The translations under genes and the position numbers were made by a program. From Platycnemis pennipes (lineage: Eukaryota > Arthropoda > Insecta > Odonata > Platycnemididae), in the NCBI GenBank assembly GCA_933228895.1, contig OW121851.1, positions 111,559,271-111,623,270 of the forward strand: 64,000 nt of DNA. The letters run 5' to 3'. The notes beneath the pieces are model-generated. The model did no database searches. It was not told where the DNA came from and saw nothing but the letters and a program-made list of their open reading frames with translations. Positions 33,426 through 44,999 of this stretch are shown in pieces. How positions within the stretch are numbered: the first letter of the stretch is position 1; each line of letters begins with the position of its first letter.

Positions 33426-35888
33426 ATTAAGATAGCATTTTTGATCCAACCAGAACCGACAAAAATACTTCTGATTTATATTATTACAGTATCATTTCAT
33501 GTGCAGATAAATTTATGAAATTGATGGAACAATCATAGAACATGTTTGTGCATATTTTGTTATAATTTGGAGTAGATCGGCTGACGGGTTAATGAGAAAT
33601 AATGTTTTTAAGTCGGCTTAATTTCTGAACACGCCAAAAAAATCGTCACATTTTCCATTCAAAGTTTAATAAAAATGTATAAAATCAAAACTTTTATGTC
33701 TACAAAAATCAAGGCAAAATAAACGAGAAAAAATGTGAGGTAATTATATTTTCTTTGCGTCTTTGGGTTACTTCATAAACACCCTTCAAACTCGAGTGTA
33801 TAAAATATTTTGGTTGACAGTAGAGGAAAGAGCTTTCGAATGATAAATTGCTCTTTCAAAGCCAACATACCACTGCTTTACAGCAATATCTCTCCAGAAT
33901 TTCCGCGGATTGATTTTAACCCACGGATTCCATTGAACACATTTGGCCTGTCTCGTTAAAACAAGAGGGCCATTGGTTCATAGCAAAGCAAGTCGCGTTT
34001 CGGCCCAAGCAAAGAATTCCTTGCATACCCTGGGGCGACTGGTTGGTTTTGTGCGTCTTTTTCTCACTCAATTTTCCGAACATCCCCTCTTTCTCCATAT
34101 ACATCTCTTCCTTCTTTCACATCACCTGGGATGGCAATCAAAATGGAACGAATGTGCGACGCGTCCACCGCGGAATGGTGAGAAAATTTCATATCCTCCT
34201 CTGCCTCAGCCCCTTCGGGAAATTAAATTCTCTCTCCGGGGTTTTAGATCCGCCCTCAGGCAAGCGAGAGAGGGAGAGAGACCTCAGCCTCCGCGGTCGG
34301 AACGAAACTCCGGTTTTGAGCAGCGAGATTCCTGGAATCCAGGCTTGGGGAGAAAATGACTGTTGCGGTGGGTTGCAAGGACTAAGTTAAAACCGCGATT
34401 TAGCGTGGGCTTTTAAGTAGCCGCGGCTTGGAATGTTTTTCATTCTATTTTCCTTCGTCGAGATAGTCCTAAAATTCGCCGAATTCAAAATCCACGGCTC
34501 ACCGTTGCTGAGTATTTGGCAACGCTGTTCGCAGCCGTTTCATAATCCGAAAAACAACCGAAATCGCCACGGCAAAGTAAATATAAACAGCTCTATTTCA
34601 AGTTGGCTACAACAATGGTTTGTGGAATTTCGCTGCTTTTCCACCGCTATTTCGACGCCTTATGGCAAAGTTTTCAAGTTTGTTAGCCAATAAAAGACTC
34701 ATTTCTACCAGATTTTGTCTTTATTCAACCCTCGATCTTATTGTTATGGGTATTGACCTTGCCTTAAATCTCATATTTGTTGGTTTCATGCATTTTTCTT
34801 ATGTATCTAGGAATTTTTAGCGCTGCATAGAGTTCGCGTCTTTCCACGTACTACTAAATTCAGAAAATCAGTTCTCTGACATAAACAGATTATACCACGC
34901 TTCAGTTGCAAAGCCAGAGTTTCGGTAATAGGTCTTAAAATAAGTTCTCTTTTGGTGTTCCTGACTGAATCCACTTTTGCACTGCTTTGAATGCTTCGAT
35001 TAATAATCTCTTGAATACCTACCCTGAGAGTCAACTCGGTGGTGTGTGGCATGGGGTGAATAATTAGCAAACATTACTTATGCCTGTAAGTTATATACAA
35101 AAGTACGGACCTTTGTCCGTACTTGTGTATTTAACTTACTAGTACTTAAGTACTGTGAAAACTACTAAGTTTTAGTTTAGTAGTATTAAACATTACCTAA
35201 CTACGATATTTTCGAGATTATGTCCATCTAAGAAAAAAATTAAAATATTCAGGTGATTTTCGTAGAATAAGTATAAATTCTGATATCCTTGATTAATGAG
35301 TTTCCGGATAAAAATGGCAGCATATGTTCTTGATGTGAAATCAAGCCTTTAATATTTTTTGCTCTGGCATGACCGCTTCACATCCTTCTTGCTCACAATT
35401 TTTGGACCCTTTACCTCACCACAGCTGCTACGTACTTCGTGATGCTAATCCTACCCTTCCACCATCGATGGATTTCCCCTCCCAACCCATTGTTGGTTAT
35501 TCCCCTGCCAGGATTTTCGCCTTTTCTACTCATACCTCCCCCCTATACCCCTATTCTCCTCCCCTATACTCCCTCCTATACTCCTATCACCCCTGTTTCA
35601 CCAATACCAAGCTCCATCCACCTTTCCTCTTTCCCGTGAGATATATGTTCCAGCCCTTCAGCTTCCACCCAATCTCATTCTGCCGCTTTCCCATGCAATT
35701 CTCTCTCCATTTCTCTTTTTCTCTCTCTCTCTCTTCGTCTCTATCCCTCTCACTCTTCCTCGTAACTCACTCTTTCTTTCGGTCTTCTTTTTCTCTCGAC
35801 CACTTTATCCCTTACTCCTTATCCTTGTCTCCCTTTCATTTCTTTATCCCTCTTTATTACTCTTTCTCTTTCTTTACCAATCCTCCGA
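33426..35888. other. No recognised gene; one perfect hairpin at 35101-35124
   Basis: Non-coding. AAGTACGGAC (35101-35110) and its exact complement GTCCGTACTT (35115-35124) form a hairpin with a 4-nt loop. The sequence from about 35690 onward is CT-rich. Confidence 0.45.
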
Positions 35889-36236
35889 GCACTAACGCTC
35901 TTAGGTGAGTAAAAAAACTATAGTGCTTTACCACAATATATTAAAAATTAAAAAATTACACAAAACGTGTTTCGACTTACTAAGCCAACATCAGGTGTGC
36001 ACTAACGTTCTCCCTTTTTATCTCTCCCTTCCTATTTGGTCTCCATATTTATCTATCTTTATCACTATTTATGTATCTTTCATCAACTTTCTCTCTATCG
36101 TTAGAATTCTTTCTCTTTATCGTTCTCTCTTTCTCTCCCTCTTTATTTATCTTTCCTTTTATCATTCTTCCCCATCTTTAACCCTATCAATCTCTTTAAT
36201 CTGTCTCATCTTTTATCTCTTTCCTCTTTTTCTCTT
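35690..36236 (+). repeat. CT-rich low-complexity tract, interrupted by H4
   Basis: Runs of TCTCTCTCTC, TTTCTCTTTC and TTTATCTCT extend through 35690-35888 and 36008-36236. The plus-strand frames here reflect composition. Confidence 0.7.
35898..35998 (-). mobile_element. Short hammerhead-like insertion (H4)
   Basis: The 9-mer GCACTAACG occurs at 35889-35897 and 35999-36007, immediately flanking 101 bp. On the minus strand the insert reads CTGATG-TT, a five-pair stem II GGCTT-AGT-AAGTC, GAA, stem III ACAC-GTTTT-GTGT and then A, the position of the cleavage-site nucleotide. It differs from the hammerhead consensus mainly at A9 (U here) and by an extra U, and stem I is poor. A tail with ATATATTGTGGTAAAG echoes that of H2 and H5. 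Confidence 0.55.
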
Positions 36237-36682
36237 GGGGGATCGAGTTGGTGTGGTGGCTAGAGTACTGACCTCCCCGCTCGAGGGCCTGGGTTCGATT
36301 CCAGGCAGTGGCGGATTTCTTTAGTGGAAAATCGGTCCCCACTTGAGTGCCTAGTAGAGGGAATTTCAGTTGACCTTATTTCCGCCTTTCACCAGATACA
36401 GATCAATTGCAATCACTGGCGGTTATACGGAATTAAACATTCAGGACATTTCAGTATTTCATTTTCAGACATTTCAGTTTCAGTACTCCGTCCGTCGGAT
36501 GGGACGTTTAGCCGTGGTCCCCTTGGCGCCTTTCGTTAAGAGTAGGCTAATGCCGACGTCAGGTTTCTCTCCTTCCTTCCTCCTTTCCCTGAAAACTCCT
36601 ACCCTTACCCAATTACCCACCTATTCTAAAATGGCGCAAATGGCCTCAGCTGTCGGTCGCCTACTGGGAATAACCAACCAAT
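36237..36682 (+). mobile_element. SINE-1 with ~110-bp internal segment and target-site duplication
   Basis: The head has A box GTTGGTGTGGTGGCTAGAG and B box GGGTTCGATTCC. The body and the tail AATAACCAACCAATC match the copy at 26272. CTTTTTCTCTT flanks it exactly (36226-36236 and 36683-36693), although in CT-rich sequence. About 110 bp at 36370-36478, ending in repeated ACATTTCAG, is absent from the other copies. It may be an insertion or a longer subfamily. Confidence 0.8.
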
Positions 36683-36693
36683 CTTTTTCTCTT

Positions 36694-39659
36694 TCCACTA
36701 CCTATATTTATCTCTCATTCATTTGTTAATTTGTCTTTCCTTCTCTGTTCGTCTCAAATTCTTTTATATTTATTCTCTTTGATCTCTCCCTTTTCTCTCT
36801 CCCTTCTTTCTTTCTCTCTCTCTCGCTTCATCTCATTTTCCTCTTCCTCGGATATTCCCATTCATTCTGCCCCCAATCTTCGAAACTTCAATTCCGTCGC
36901 ACTTGAATTTCTTTGGTCTCCCAAACACCAGTCCTTCCTTTTTAACTTCAACGTCTTTCGTTTTCTACCCCCTGATCCCGTCTATCGATCCTAGTGCCAC
37001 TTCGAGTAGCTCTATTTCCCCCTGAGTTTTTGTAGTCCGAGGCCGGGGAGTATAACATTCCTAGTTTCCCGGTAGAACCTTTATAAATTACGTGGGACAG
37101 TCTACCCATGCGCGAATTCGCGTAATGCCCAACAAGTCAATGATCAGCAGTTTTGTGCATAATTTACGGGTTGGTGGATAAAATGTTGAGTAAGGAGATG
37201 CAATTTTTCACTGGATAAAAATACTAAATCGGTTTAGAGAAGATTCATTATCATAAGATAATGGCGATGATTAAGAACCTCACTTGTTCACCTTAAGATG
37301 ATGCATTATCTGGAAACCTAATGCGTAGTTAAACTTTTATTTTGTGACAAATTGTATGCAATTTATTCAACATGTTTGTTTTTCACCACATGTGGCCAGG
37401 AAATATTTCTTTCGGTTCATGTATGGCAAAATCTTTTATGGATATGGTGAAACAAACTAATCCCTATGCATGGCTACCTTCCTCTTTTCAAACCAAAGCA
37501 ATTCATTTTCGATTTCAAGTTATCATACTTCGCCAGACCTTATGCTTTACTAAGCAGCCTAGCATTCATTATTTTAGTACACCAACCAATATATTTTAGC
37601 TCTAACATCATACGTATAGTATTTTCCATTTTTTTCGACTTTGCAATTTTTAATTATAACTGAAAAAATAGACGCCATTATTTAGTTTTATTTCTTCCAT
37701 CCTCGCCTAGGTTTTATTTCCAGGTAACCAACGGTCTTCTCTCATTTGTGCATATGAGAAAGAAGAGAAATGGAGCACATTCTCATGTTTGAAATTTAGG
37801 CTAAGGTAGTTGTAATGAAATATTTCCTCGTTCAAATACAAATATCAGCAAAAGCTTCACAACAGCGTATTTTCATTCCTCAGGCCCACAACTTTTCATC
37901 TTATTATCGCAGACATTATTTTGTAAAAGTGAAAGTCCCTACAGCATTTCTCCTTTCACCCTAGAATAATTAAATTATGGCCATTTTATTGTTTTCCTCT
38001 TTCGTTGCTTCCCTATTCCGCTATTTTCTCGCCGTCAATTTGAATGAAGACTTCGTTATATCTTAAAAATGTTTTCTCTTTTGAGAAAAGTCACCACCAC
38101 TAATTCTCCCTCTATTTTTAATCTTTCTGCTCCATCCATATTAATCGTGGTTATTAGCATTTTCCTTCTCTTACTTCCATCTTTCCTCCTCCTGCCTTCT
38201 TCCCTTGTCAAAAACTAAATCATTACCATTATGAGCTTTGTTCTGTTAGTAAGTATCAGTCTGTAGGCTATGAATTTAAGTTTTTAAATCGGAAGGGCTT
38301 TGCCTTTTCATCTTGTTGAGGTAAAATATATGTTTTTAGAACAAGATGGGAATTTGAATGGATTCTTAATTATCCAATACTATTTCCAAATTCTCAGCCT
38401 TATTATATTCGTTATCTTATGTATCTTGGAGGATGAGATGATTTCGCAGCTAGAGGCAGGGCATAAGAAAATGAGGGGATTTAAAACGATTGGCAACGTT
38501 TAAAATTATTCAGGAAATTAGTTTTCATATTATAACCAGTAATTTCAAACATCAATAAAAAGTTCTGAAGAAATTATTGCAAAGTATCGGTAGTTCGCCT
38601 AAATTGTATCAGATTAAATAGACGTTTGGGTATAAATGTTCATTCCTCACCCTTTGGTCTTAATATTGACAATGGGACCGAAAATCCTCTAGCTCTGCTG
38701 TGATTTCATAAAATAGATTCCTTTGTTTGCACTCCATAAAGCATGTTATGAAATCTCTTTTAGATTTATTTTCTAGGTGGGCGTCTATGAATTTTTGCAC
38801 GTATTATTTCAAATTCGACCAGTTGCAAGAGGTTACTAATAACAAAAAACGATGGTAGGGGTAAAAAATGGAATATTGCCACAAGACAAGCGGAGGAAAA
38901 GGTAGCTTCTAAAACCGTAATTATCAAGTCTGAATTGAGAAGAAGTGCTATACGGCGAGCCCCTTGGATTCTAATCTGTCCATTAGGCACATATGATACG
39001 CTCAACCAATTTGATTGAGAATCCAGGAACTAAGGCCAGTGTTCAAAGCAAATTTCTGCCTGGTTGGCAAGAAAAGAGCTCATAAACTGCTAAGCTAAAT
39101 ATAGCAAATGTCTTTCTTTGGTTTTCCCAAGTTTTTTTTTGTTTAACCCCTCTCCCTTTCCTTCTCTGGACTTGCATTTCGAATCGTTTTTGTTTTGTGT
39201 GTGTGTGCGTGTATTGCGAGAGAGCACCAGTTTAGTTTGTTTGGCAGTAGGTACTCTGGTCGAGGCAGTCCCCTGAAAGTATTCGTCGGGGAAAGATCGC
39301 TTGCAGGAGGGCAAATTTCGGGTCAGCGAGGGTCAGCTGGCGAATGACAAGCGGACGGGAGTATGTTTTTTCTTCCCTTCCTTTCCCCCTTTCTTCGCCC
39401 CTTCTTCACCATTATCTGCATTTTTTTCCTTGTTAATTTCCCCCTTCTTTCCTCTTTTTTTACTTTATTTAAGTACCCATGCGTAAGGCCTGTTCCGGCC
39501 CTTTAGAACAGAAGGTTCCGAGCCGTGGCATCAGCCCCGTATGCCTAAAGCATGCGTTAGCGTCAATTGCACAAAACTATTATTTCACCAGTGTAATCGC
39601 AGTGTTTTCCAAACGATTGCGATTTTGTTACGTCACGAGAGAAAAGTCACGTCAAAAAC
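36694..39659. other. No recognised feature; CT-rich to about 36850, GT repeat near 39198
   Basis: Non-coding, with a continuing CT-rich patch at the left and a short GTGTGTGTGCGTGT microsatellite near 39198-39212. Confidence 0.45.
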
Positions 39660-39671
39660 CTCATCAACGGT

Positions 39672-39889
39672 ATGAAATCGATGGTTGGCGAGTTCACTTT
39701 GTGGAATGAATTCATGATTTTGAATAATTAACTTTTTTAAATTCCACAACACTTTTTGACGACCGGTTTCGACGTTTTCAAGTCATCATCATTAAACCCC
39801 TGACGATGACCGAAAGACCGATGACGAAGGTCGAAACCGGTCGTCAATAAAAATGTTTGTGGAACATAACAAAGTTAATTATTTACAAT
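39672..39889 (+). mobile_element. Hammerhead-like foldback element (H5) with 12-bp target-site duplication
   Basis: CTCATCAACGGT is exact at 39660-39671 and 39890-39901. About 50 unique bases (containing TTTGTGGAATGAATTCATG, like H2's 5' part) precede inverted arms at 39723-39790 and 39810-39884. The minus-strand core reads ATGATGATGAC...GTCGAAACCGGTC, the hammerhead pattern with C3 changed to A, a self-complementary ACCGGU as stem III and C as the cleavage-site base. The plus-strand core CCGATGAC..GTCGAAACCGGTC has lost bases. The tail CAATAAAAATG with GTGGAACATAACAAAGTTA is shared with H2. Confidence 0.65.
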
Positions 39890-39901
39890 CTCATCAACGG
39901 T

Positions 39902-40919
39902 GGCAATCGGGTGATTTGTCTCGTAACGAATGTCTAGATTCGTGACCTTTTAAACACTTCACGGAACATGAGTTATGGGGGAACATCCATCCATAAACCC
40001 TGGCAATGTATCACCAGGGCTGCGGTTCGATCGTTGGGAAAGGAGTTTATTTTTATAGATGGGTTTCTCTTACAGTCCATTCCGCCAGACTTTATCAGAT
40101 TGCCCCGAGTGTACTCCTTCCGCGTTCAGAAGCGTACGAAATTTCCCCATATCCGACCCTTCCCCATCAACGCTATACGCACATCCTCTCCATCTCCACC
40201 ATTTTTTTCCAGTAGTCCCACAAAAATATACCTTTCCTCTCGCCACCCAGTAATAAGTGCGCAATGGAGTAGCTGAATTCAGACGGAATATATTGGATTG
40301 GTACAAAAAAGAGATTCTCATTGTTTCAGATGGTTTTACTTTAGGGTTAAAAACTTATTCCCAAATTATTATTATTTAATTTTTATTCTTTGATAAAATG
40401 CCAAAAATAAGAGTAATGTAAATGAGTTGGGGTCACCGACTGCGTTATCGATCACCCACACAACAGAGTTTAAATCTAGATTATCACATAAGTAACCGTA
40501 CAGAAGTATATCCTCGCGAAATGGGAGTTTAGATGTTCCTATCTTTTTCTAATTACTATCCTGAGTATGTTAGGCTCCTGGCGATTTTTCATTGTGGACG
40601 TGCGTTCATCCAAATGGATGAATTTGCATCCATGTATGGACTATGGATGGATGGGTGTGTATACATCATTACAGCAATAAGGAAAATAACACTAGATGCG
40701 CCTGCTACGTAAAGTGTACAGAAAGAATAAAAATTGAAAAAGAGAATATTCCACAATTTATATAAAATAATTATTACTCGTCTTTTTCTTTTCCAAATTA
40801 AAAAAATAGTCTAAAAAAATAGTCCACTATCAATCAAGTCCGCTGACTAAATTATATTCTATTTATTTTTATTTTTTAAGCTTGAAATGTTCTTAGGGGA
40901 ATTCTAAAACATATGCGCT
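39902..40919. other. No recognised feature
   Basis: AT-rich and non-coding. Short overlapping frames near 40000-40320 resemble no known protein. Confidence 0.45.
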
Positions 40920-41174
40920 CTTTGAGGGGGCCCGAGTTCAAGTGCTGGCTATTGAAATGGCTCCCCATCCTTGAGGTCCCGAGTTCGAATTTCGGACGTG
41001 GTGGAGATATTTTTCTTAGTGGCATGCCATTTCCTAACAGCGTTTTGTGTGGAAGGCACTTCTAGTTCAGTATTCAGTCCTTCGAATAGGATGTGAAACC
41101 TTTTTTTTTCGTCCGATACCTTTTGTTAAGAGTAGACCAATCCCGACGCCGGGTTTCTCTCCACACTTCCTCCA
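40920..41174 (+). mobile_element. SINE-1, diverged; 3' end meets a MITE
   Basis: A B box GAGTTCGAATTTC at about 40981 is followed by TTCAGTATTCAGTCCTTCGA, TTGTTAAGAGTAGACCAATC and CGACGCCGGGTTTCTCTCCA. The copy stops where the Harbinger-like MITE begins, and its last part is not found on the other side. Confidence 0.7.
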
Positions 41175-41177
41175 TAA

Positions 41178-41400
41178 AGGCCTGGTTACACGATACATTA
41201 ACCCGTACGAGTTAATGTGTAAATGCATGAACGCGAAAATGCACCGTGTAACCACACCAAAATGTACAAATGAATGAATGCGTGAACAGAAAATAGAACC
41301 TGTTCTATTTGGTTCATGCATTTGCACAAGTTGAGCAGGATCCATTCACGCAAATGTATACGTGAACCCGTACGTGTTAATGCATCGTGTAACCAGGCCT
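41178..41400. mobile_element. Harbinger-like MITE with TAA duplication
   Basis: AGGCCTGGTTACACGATACA at the left and its near-perfect complement at the right (TGCATCGTGTAACCAGGCCT) enclose 223 bp. TAA flanks both ends (41175-41177 and 41401-41403), the TWA signature of PIF/Harbinger elements. The interior repeats short sub-palindromes around GTACG and TGCAT and has no coding capacity. Confidence 0.8.
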
Positions 41401-41403
41401 TAA

Positions 41404-41832
41404 TAGAAGTCCTCGATGCGCGAGAAAGTTGCGTTCCGAGAACTTGCACGCTAGTTTAACTTGTCTTATGAGTCGAAAAACAAGTTAGAACAAGTAATTA
41501 GCGTGCGGCATACATCCACACCAATTTCTTCAATTACTTATGTATATCGTGCACTTTTGACCCTCCTAATCCCATCCTCATACTTTTCCTCTCGGTTTGA
41601 GACGTCTTTAAGTATGCCGACAACTTTGAAATTAGGGCTCACGCTTGAATTATTCACCCATAATTTCGTATCCTTGAAATTTCATGAGTTGGAGGAGTAA
41701 CTGCATTCTAAAGAAGCTCTTACCTCTACCCTCCTATGCTAATTAGCGCTAATTATCATCCTGTAAGCAGGACCTCAAACAATTTAGTACTTCTAAGATT
41801 CTAAACTAACGCGGAATGTGTCACTCTGAAAT
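41404..41832. other. No recognised feature
   Basis: AT-rich, non-coding. Confidence 0.5.
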
Positions 41833-41990
41833 TGTTCTACATCTACATCTACGCAATATCTTGCAAGCCACCTCGAGGGCGTGTGGCAGGAGGTGAATAT
41901 GGCTAAAGGTGAAGCTACTACTTGGAAACATGTTAGATAATACGATCACAAGCAGATAGATGGTTAGTATCAATGTTGTTTTATATCCAT
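41833..41990 (-). mobile_element. LINE-B 3' tail
   Basis: TCTACATCTACATCTACG, then TTGCAAGCCACCTCGAGGGC and GTGTGGCAGGAGGTGAA, match the 3' end of the LINE-B copy at 48022. The coding part is absent. Confidence 0.65.
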
Positions 41991-42180
41991 TGTTAAATAA
42001 ACTCACAGGCTATAACCCACACTGTTTATTAAAAGACAGCCTACCTAAGTTTTTTCACGCTGTGTCATTTTCCAAAAGTTCAGCATTGAAAGTGACACTA
42101 GTGAAAGTGGATTCATTAAATCACGTAATAAAATGGGACTATAGAATCGTTTTTTATTTGATTTTTATGCATGCATTCTG

Positions 42181-42884
42181 TCAATCACGAGTATTATGGA
42201 AATATTTAAATTAGTTTCCTCTTTCATATAGTTTCGAAAGAGTACTTCTTTCTACCTCGTCTTCTTCTACTCCTACTATCACGTCTACTATTCTACTTCG
42301 TCAATCACGAGTATTATGGAAATATTGAAATTAGTTTCCTCTTTCTTATAGTTTTAAATAAGTACTTCTTTCTACCTCGTCTTCTTCTACTCCTACTATC
42401 ACTTCTACTAATCTACTTCGTTCTACTTCGTCAATCACGAGTATTATGGAAATATTGAAATTAGTTTCCTCTTTCTTATAGTTTCAAATAAGTACTTCTT
42501 TCTACCTCGTCTTCTTCTACTCCTACTATCACTTCTACTATTCTACTTCGTCAATCACGAGTATTATGGAAATATTGAAATTAGTTCCCTCTTTCTTATA
42601 GTTTCGAAAGAGTACTTCTTTATACCTCGTCTTCTTCTACTTCTACTATCAATTCTACTTTTTACTTCGTTCTACTTCGTCAATCACGAGTATTATGGAA
42701 ATATTGAAATTAGTTTCCTCTTTCTTATAGATTTGAATAAGTACTTCTTTCTACCTCGTCTTCTTCTACTCCTACTATCCATTCTACTAATCTACTTCGT
42801 TCTACTTCGTCAATCACGAGTATTATGGAAATATTGAAATTAGTTTCCTCTCTCTTGTAGTTTCGAAGAAGTACTTCTTTCTAT
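42181..42884 (+). repeat. Six-unit minisatellite, 120/130-bp units
   Basis: Units start with TCAATCACGAGTATTATGG at 42181, 42301, 42431, 42551, 42680 and 42810. Periods are 120, 130, 120, 129 and 130 bp; the longer ones carry an extra copy of the 10-mer TTCTACTTCG at the unit end. Units also share TTAGTTTCCTCTTTCTTATA and TTCTACCTCGTCTTCTTCTA. Similarity is very high, so the array is young or homogenised. Confidence 0.9.
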
Positions 42885-42899
42885 CTCAATCCGGGGATT

Positions 42900-43300
42900 A
42901 AACCACTCTGTGCTGTCACGACCTGTGCGACCCCCCACACCAACTTCCTCCTATCCCCACCCCCCTAACGTCTCCTCCTCTCGGTCCATCCTCTCCATCT
43001 GACCTCCTTCTGAATTCCTCATTCCCGGAGAGTCCCAGGGGAAAAGACCCTAATGCCATCAACCCCCTCCCTCTCCCCTTCTCCTCCTCCTCTACTCTCT
43101 CGACCCCCGGCCCACTTCCTTCCCTTCATCAACCCCCCCACCCTTTTCCACGGTCCATCCCATTCCATCCCTCACACGCGTGAACACCAACACAGACGGC
43201 AAAGCCACCCTCGTAAATCTTTCCCTCCTCCAGGGCAGGCGGCTTTCAAACTGTGTTCTCCGGGACCATCGAGCACTTGAGCCTGGAGAGAGAGAAAAAA
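42900..43300 (+). repeat. C-rich low-complexity tract
   Basis: Dominated by CCCC, CTCC and TCC runs. The frame at 43053-43280 is a by-product of composition. Confidence 0.65.
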
Positions 43301-43904
43301 AAAAGGTTTGGGTGGAGTGTTGGGGTGGGTGTAACAGTGGAAGGGGGTGAGAAGAGTTTCGTTTTATTTTCGCTGGAAGAAGGTTGGGTTAAGGCAGGGC
43401 GAAATGTTGGAATAGTTTGGTGTTAAAGAGAAACTGGAGTGGGGAAATTGTTGCCGAGCGTCAACGTGTTTGTTTCTATTTTTTTCTGTACCTATTTCGG
43501 GGGTGTGGGAAGCAGGTTGGGAGTGAAATAACTCCATCCCCTTCCTACTCTCTCATTTCTGACTGCGTGGCATTTTTATGGTACGACCGCTTCTTAGGGA
43601 TGTGAGGGAAAACGGTCGTCCCCTCCGGAATCGATGAGGAACGCTCCCCAACATTTTGGGAGTCCTTTCGACGGAATCACTTCTCCTGCGAAGCCATTTG
43701 GAGTGAAGTAGGAAGGAGAAGGACATCCTCCTACACAAGTCTTGCTGTTGCACTTGTTTCAGTCATCGGTAGGAATGTGAACCGATTGCTCATGGTCACT
43801 TACAAAGTTGAGTGTAGGTGGATGATTGAGATGGGATGGGATCCAACAGTATTAGACTTTTTTTTAGCTGCACCTTTGGTTCAGTTAGTGCCACCATTTG
43901 TATT

Positions 43905-43970
43905 CATGTTGGTAGCGCGTTGGCCTGGCAATCTGTAGTTCGCAGATTCGAGTCCCGACTGGGGCATAGT
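43905..43970 (+). mobile_element. tRNA-like SINE head, second family (SINE-2)
   Basis: An A box GTTGGTAGCGCGTTGGCC and B box GATTCGAGTCCC are followed by GGGGCATAG and a T-rich stretch. The same layout recurs at 56283-56345. It differs from SINE-1. Confidence 0.6.
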
Positions 43971-43987
43971 TTTTGTTTATCTTAGGT

Positions 43988-44505
43988 TTAGGGACCATAT
44001 TCAGAAACAAAACTGTAGTGTCACTTCTACTGTTTACTTCCGATTCCGATTCGTTGTAGTAATCCTGTAAACGCTGTACCGGCCGCGAGGCCTTGCCAGC
44101 CGAGGTAGGAGGGGAAATGAAAGGAAGATGATCGGGGATGCAGGAATTTGGGATATTGGGAAAGGAAATTTGATTGATGGTAGGATTTTAGGAATAAGGG
44201 TCTCCGTGCTGACGGGAATATCCGCTCCTGACGAAGTTCAAAGTGGCAGGAATTTAGGAAATATATTAGGGTAGGATGTTTGGATTAATCTACTGTTTAC
44301 TTTATAAAATCTCTGTTTTGAGGTCAATATGGTATACAGATTCACATCTACAATGTTCGAAGCGGTATGCAAATAATTCTCAGCTTCACGGTGAGAAATA
44401 TTGTCTTTGTAAGTAGAATCTGTACACTAATTAAACCCGTAGTAGAGATTTTATGAATTAAACAGTGGAAGTGAGACTGTAGTTGAGCTTTCGAATATGG
44501 CCCTA
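43988..44505. mobile_element. Non-autonomous TIR element (MITE-F), copy 1
   Basis: The left end AGGGACCATATTCAGAAAC and the reversed right end AGGGCCATATTCGAAAGC form a terminal inverted repeat that continues with CTGTAGTGTCACTTCTACTG against CTACAGTCTCACTTCCACTG. The element is about 518 bp and the interior is non-coding. Superfamily unresolved, and the target duplication is ambiguous. Confidence 0.6.
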
Positions 44506-44604
44506 GGTACGTGGTTAAATTTGGTTAAACCACGTTATCACCTTTGTCCAAATGGAATACCTTAAAACCAAATCATGTCATCTAGAGATCGAAGTACCGT
44601 TACA

Positions 44605-44990
44605 TACAGAATTGCTGTGTGGAGGGAACCTCAATTTCAGTATTCCCTCCGTTGGATGGAAGGTTAAAATGTAGATCCCTAAGTATATTTTGTTACTATT
44701 ATGCTAATTAAATATTATTGTCATCACCATACTTATGATATTATCATCGAAATACCGTTCTATAAAGAATTTTTGCGTGGAGTACTGGAGAACCTTAAGT
44801 TTTATGCCTACTCTGTCCGTCATATGGAACGTTAAATTTAGACTCCTAGGCATCTTTCGTTAATGGTAATCTAATGTTGAAGCCAGACTTCTCACCATTA
44901 TTCCTTCCCTTCTTCATATTCTCTATCTCTACCCCACAACTACCAATCTACCTTTGTAATGCCCTAACATGTCTAAAACCATGCCATAAT
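44605..44990 (+). mobile_element. Two degenerate SINE-1 bodies in tandem
   Basis: Two successive SINE-1-like stretches are present. The first has CAATTTCAGTATTCCCTCCG and GGATGGAAGGTTAAA (44627-44690). The second has TGCCTACTCTGTCCGTCATA, TGGAACGTTAAA and TTTCGTTAATGG (44805-44990). No tRNA-like heads remain. Confidence 0.5.
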
Positions 44991-44999
44991 GTGGCATTC

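Noticed and set aside
35369..35908. 179-codon plus-strand frame
   Set aside because: Low-complexity FSLSLSL translation of a CT microsatellite region; no domain.
42181..42884. CRISPR-like array
   Set aside because: Units are 120-130 bp and similar throughout, with no short-repeat/unique-spacer pattern, in eukaryotic DNA.
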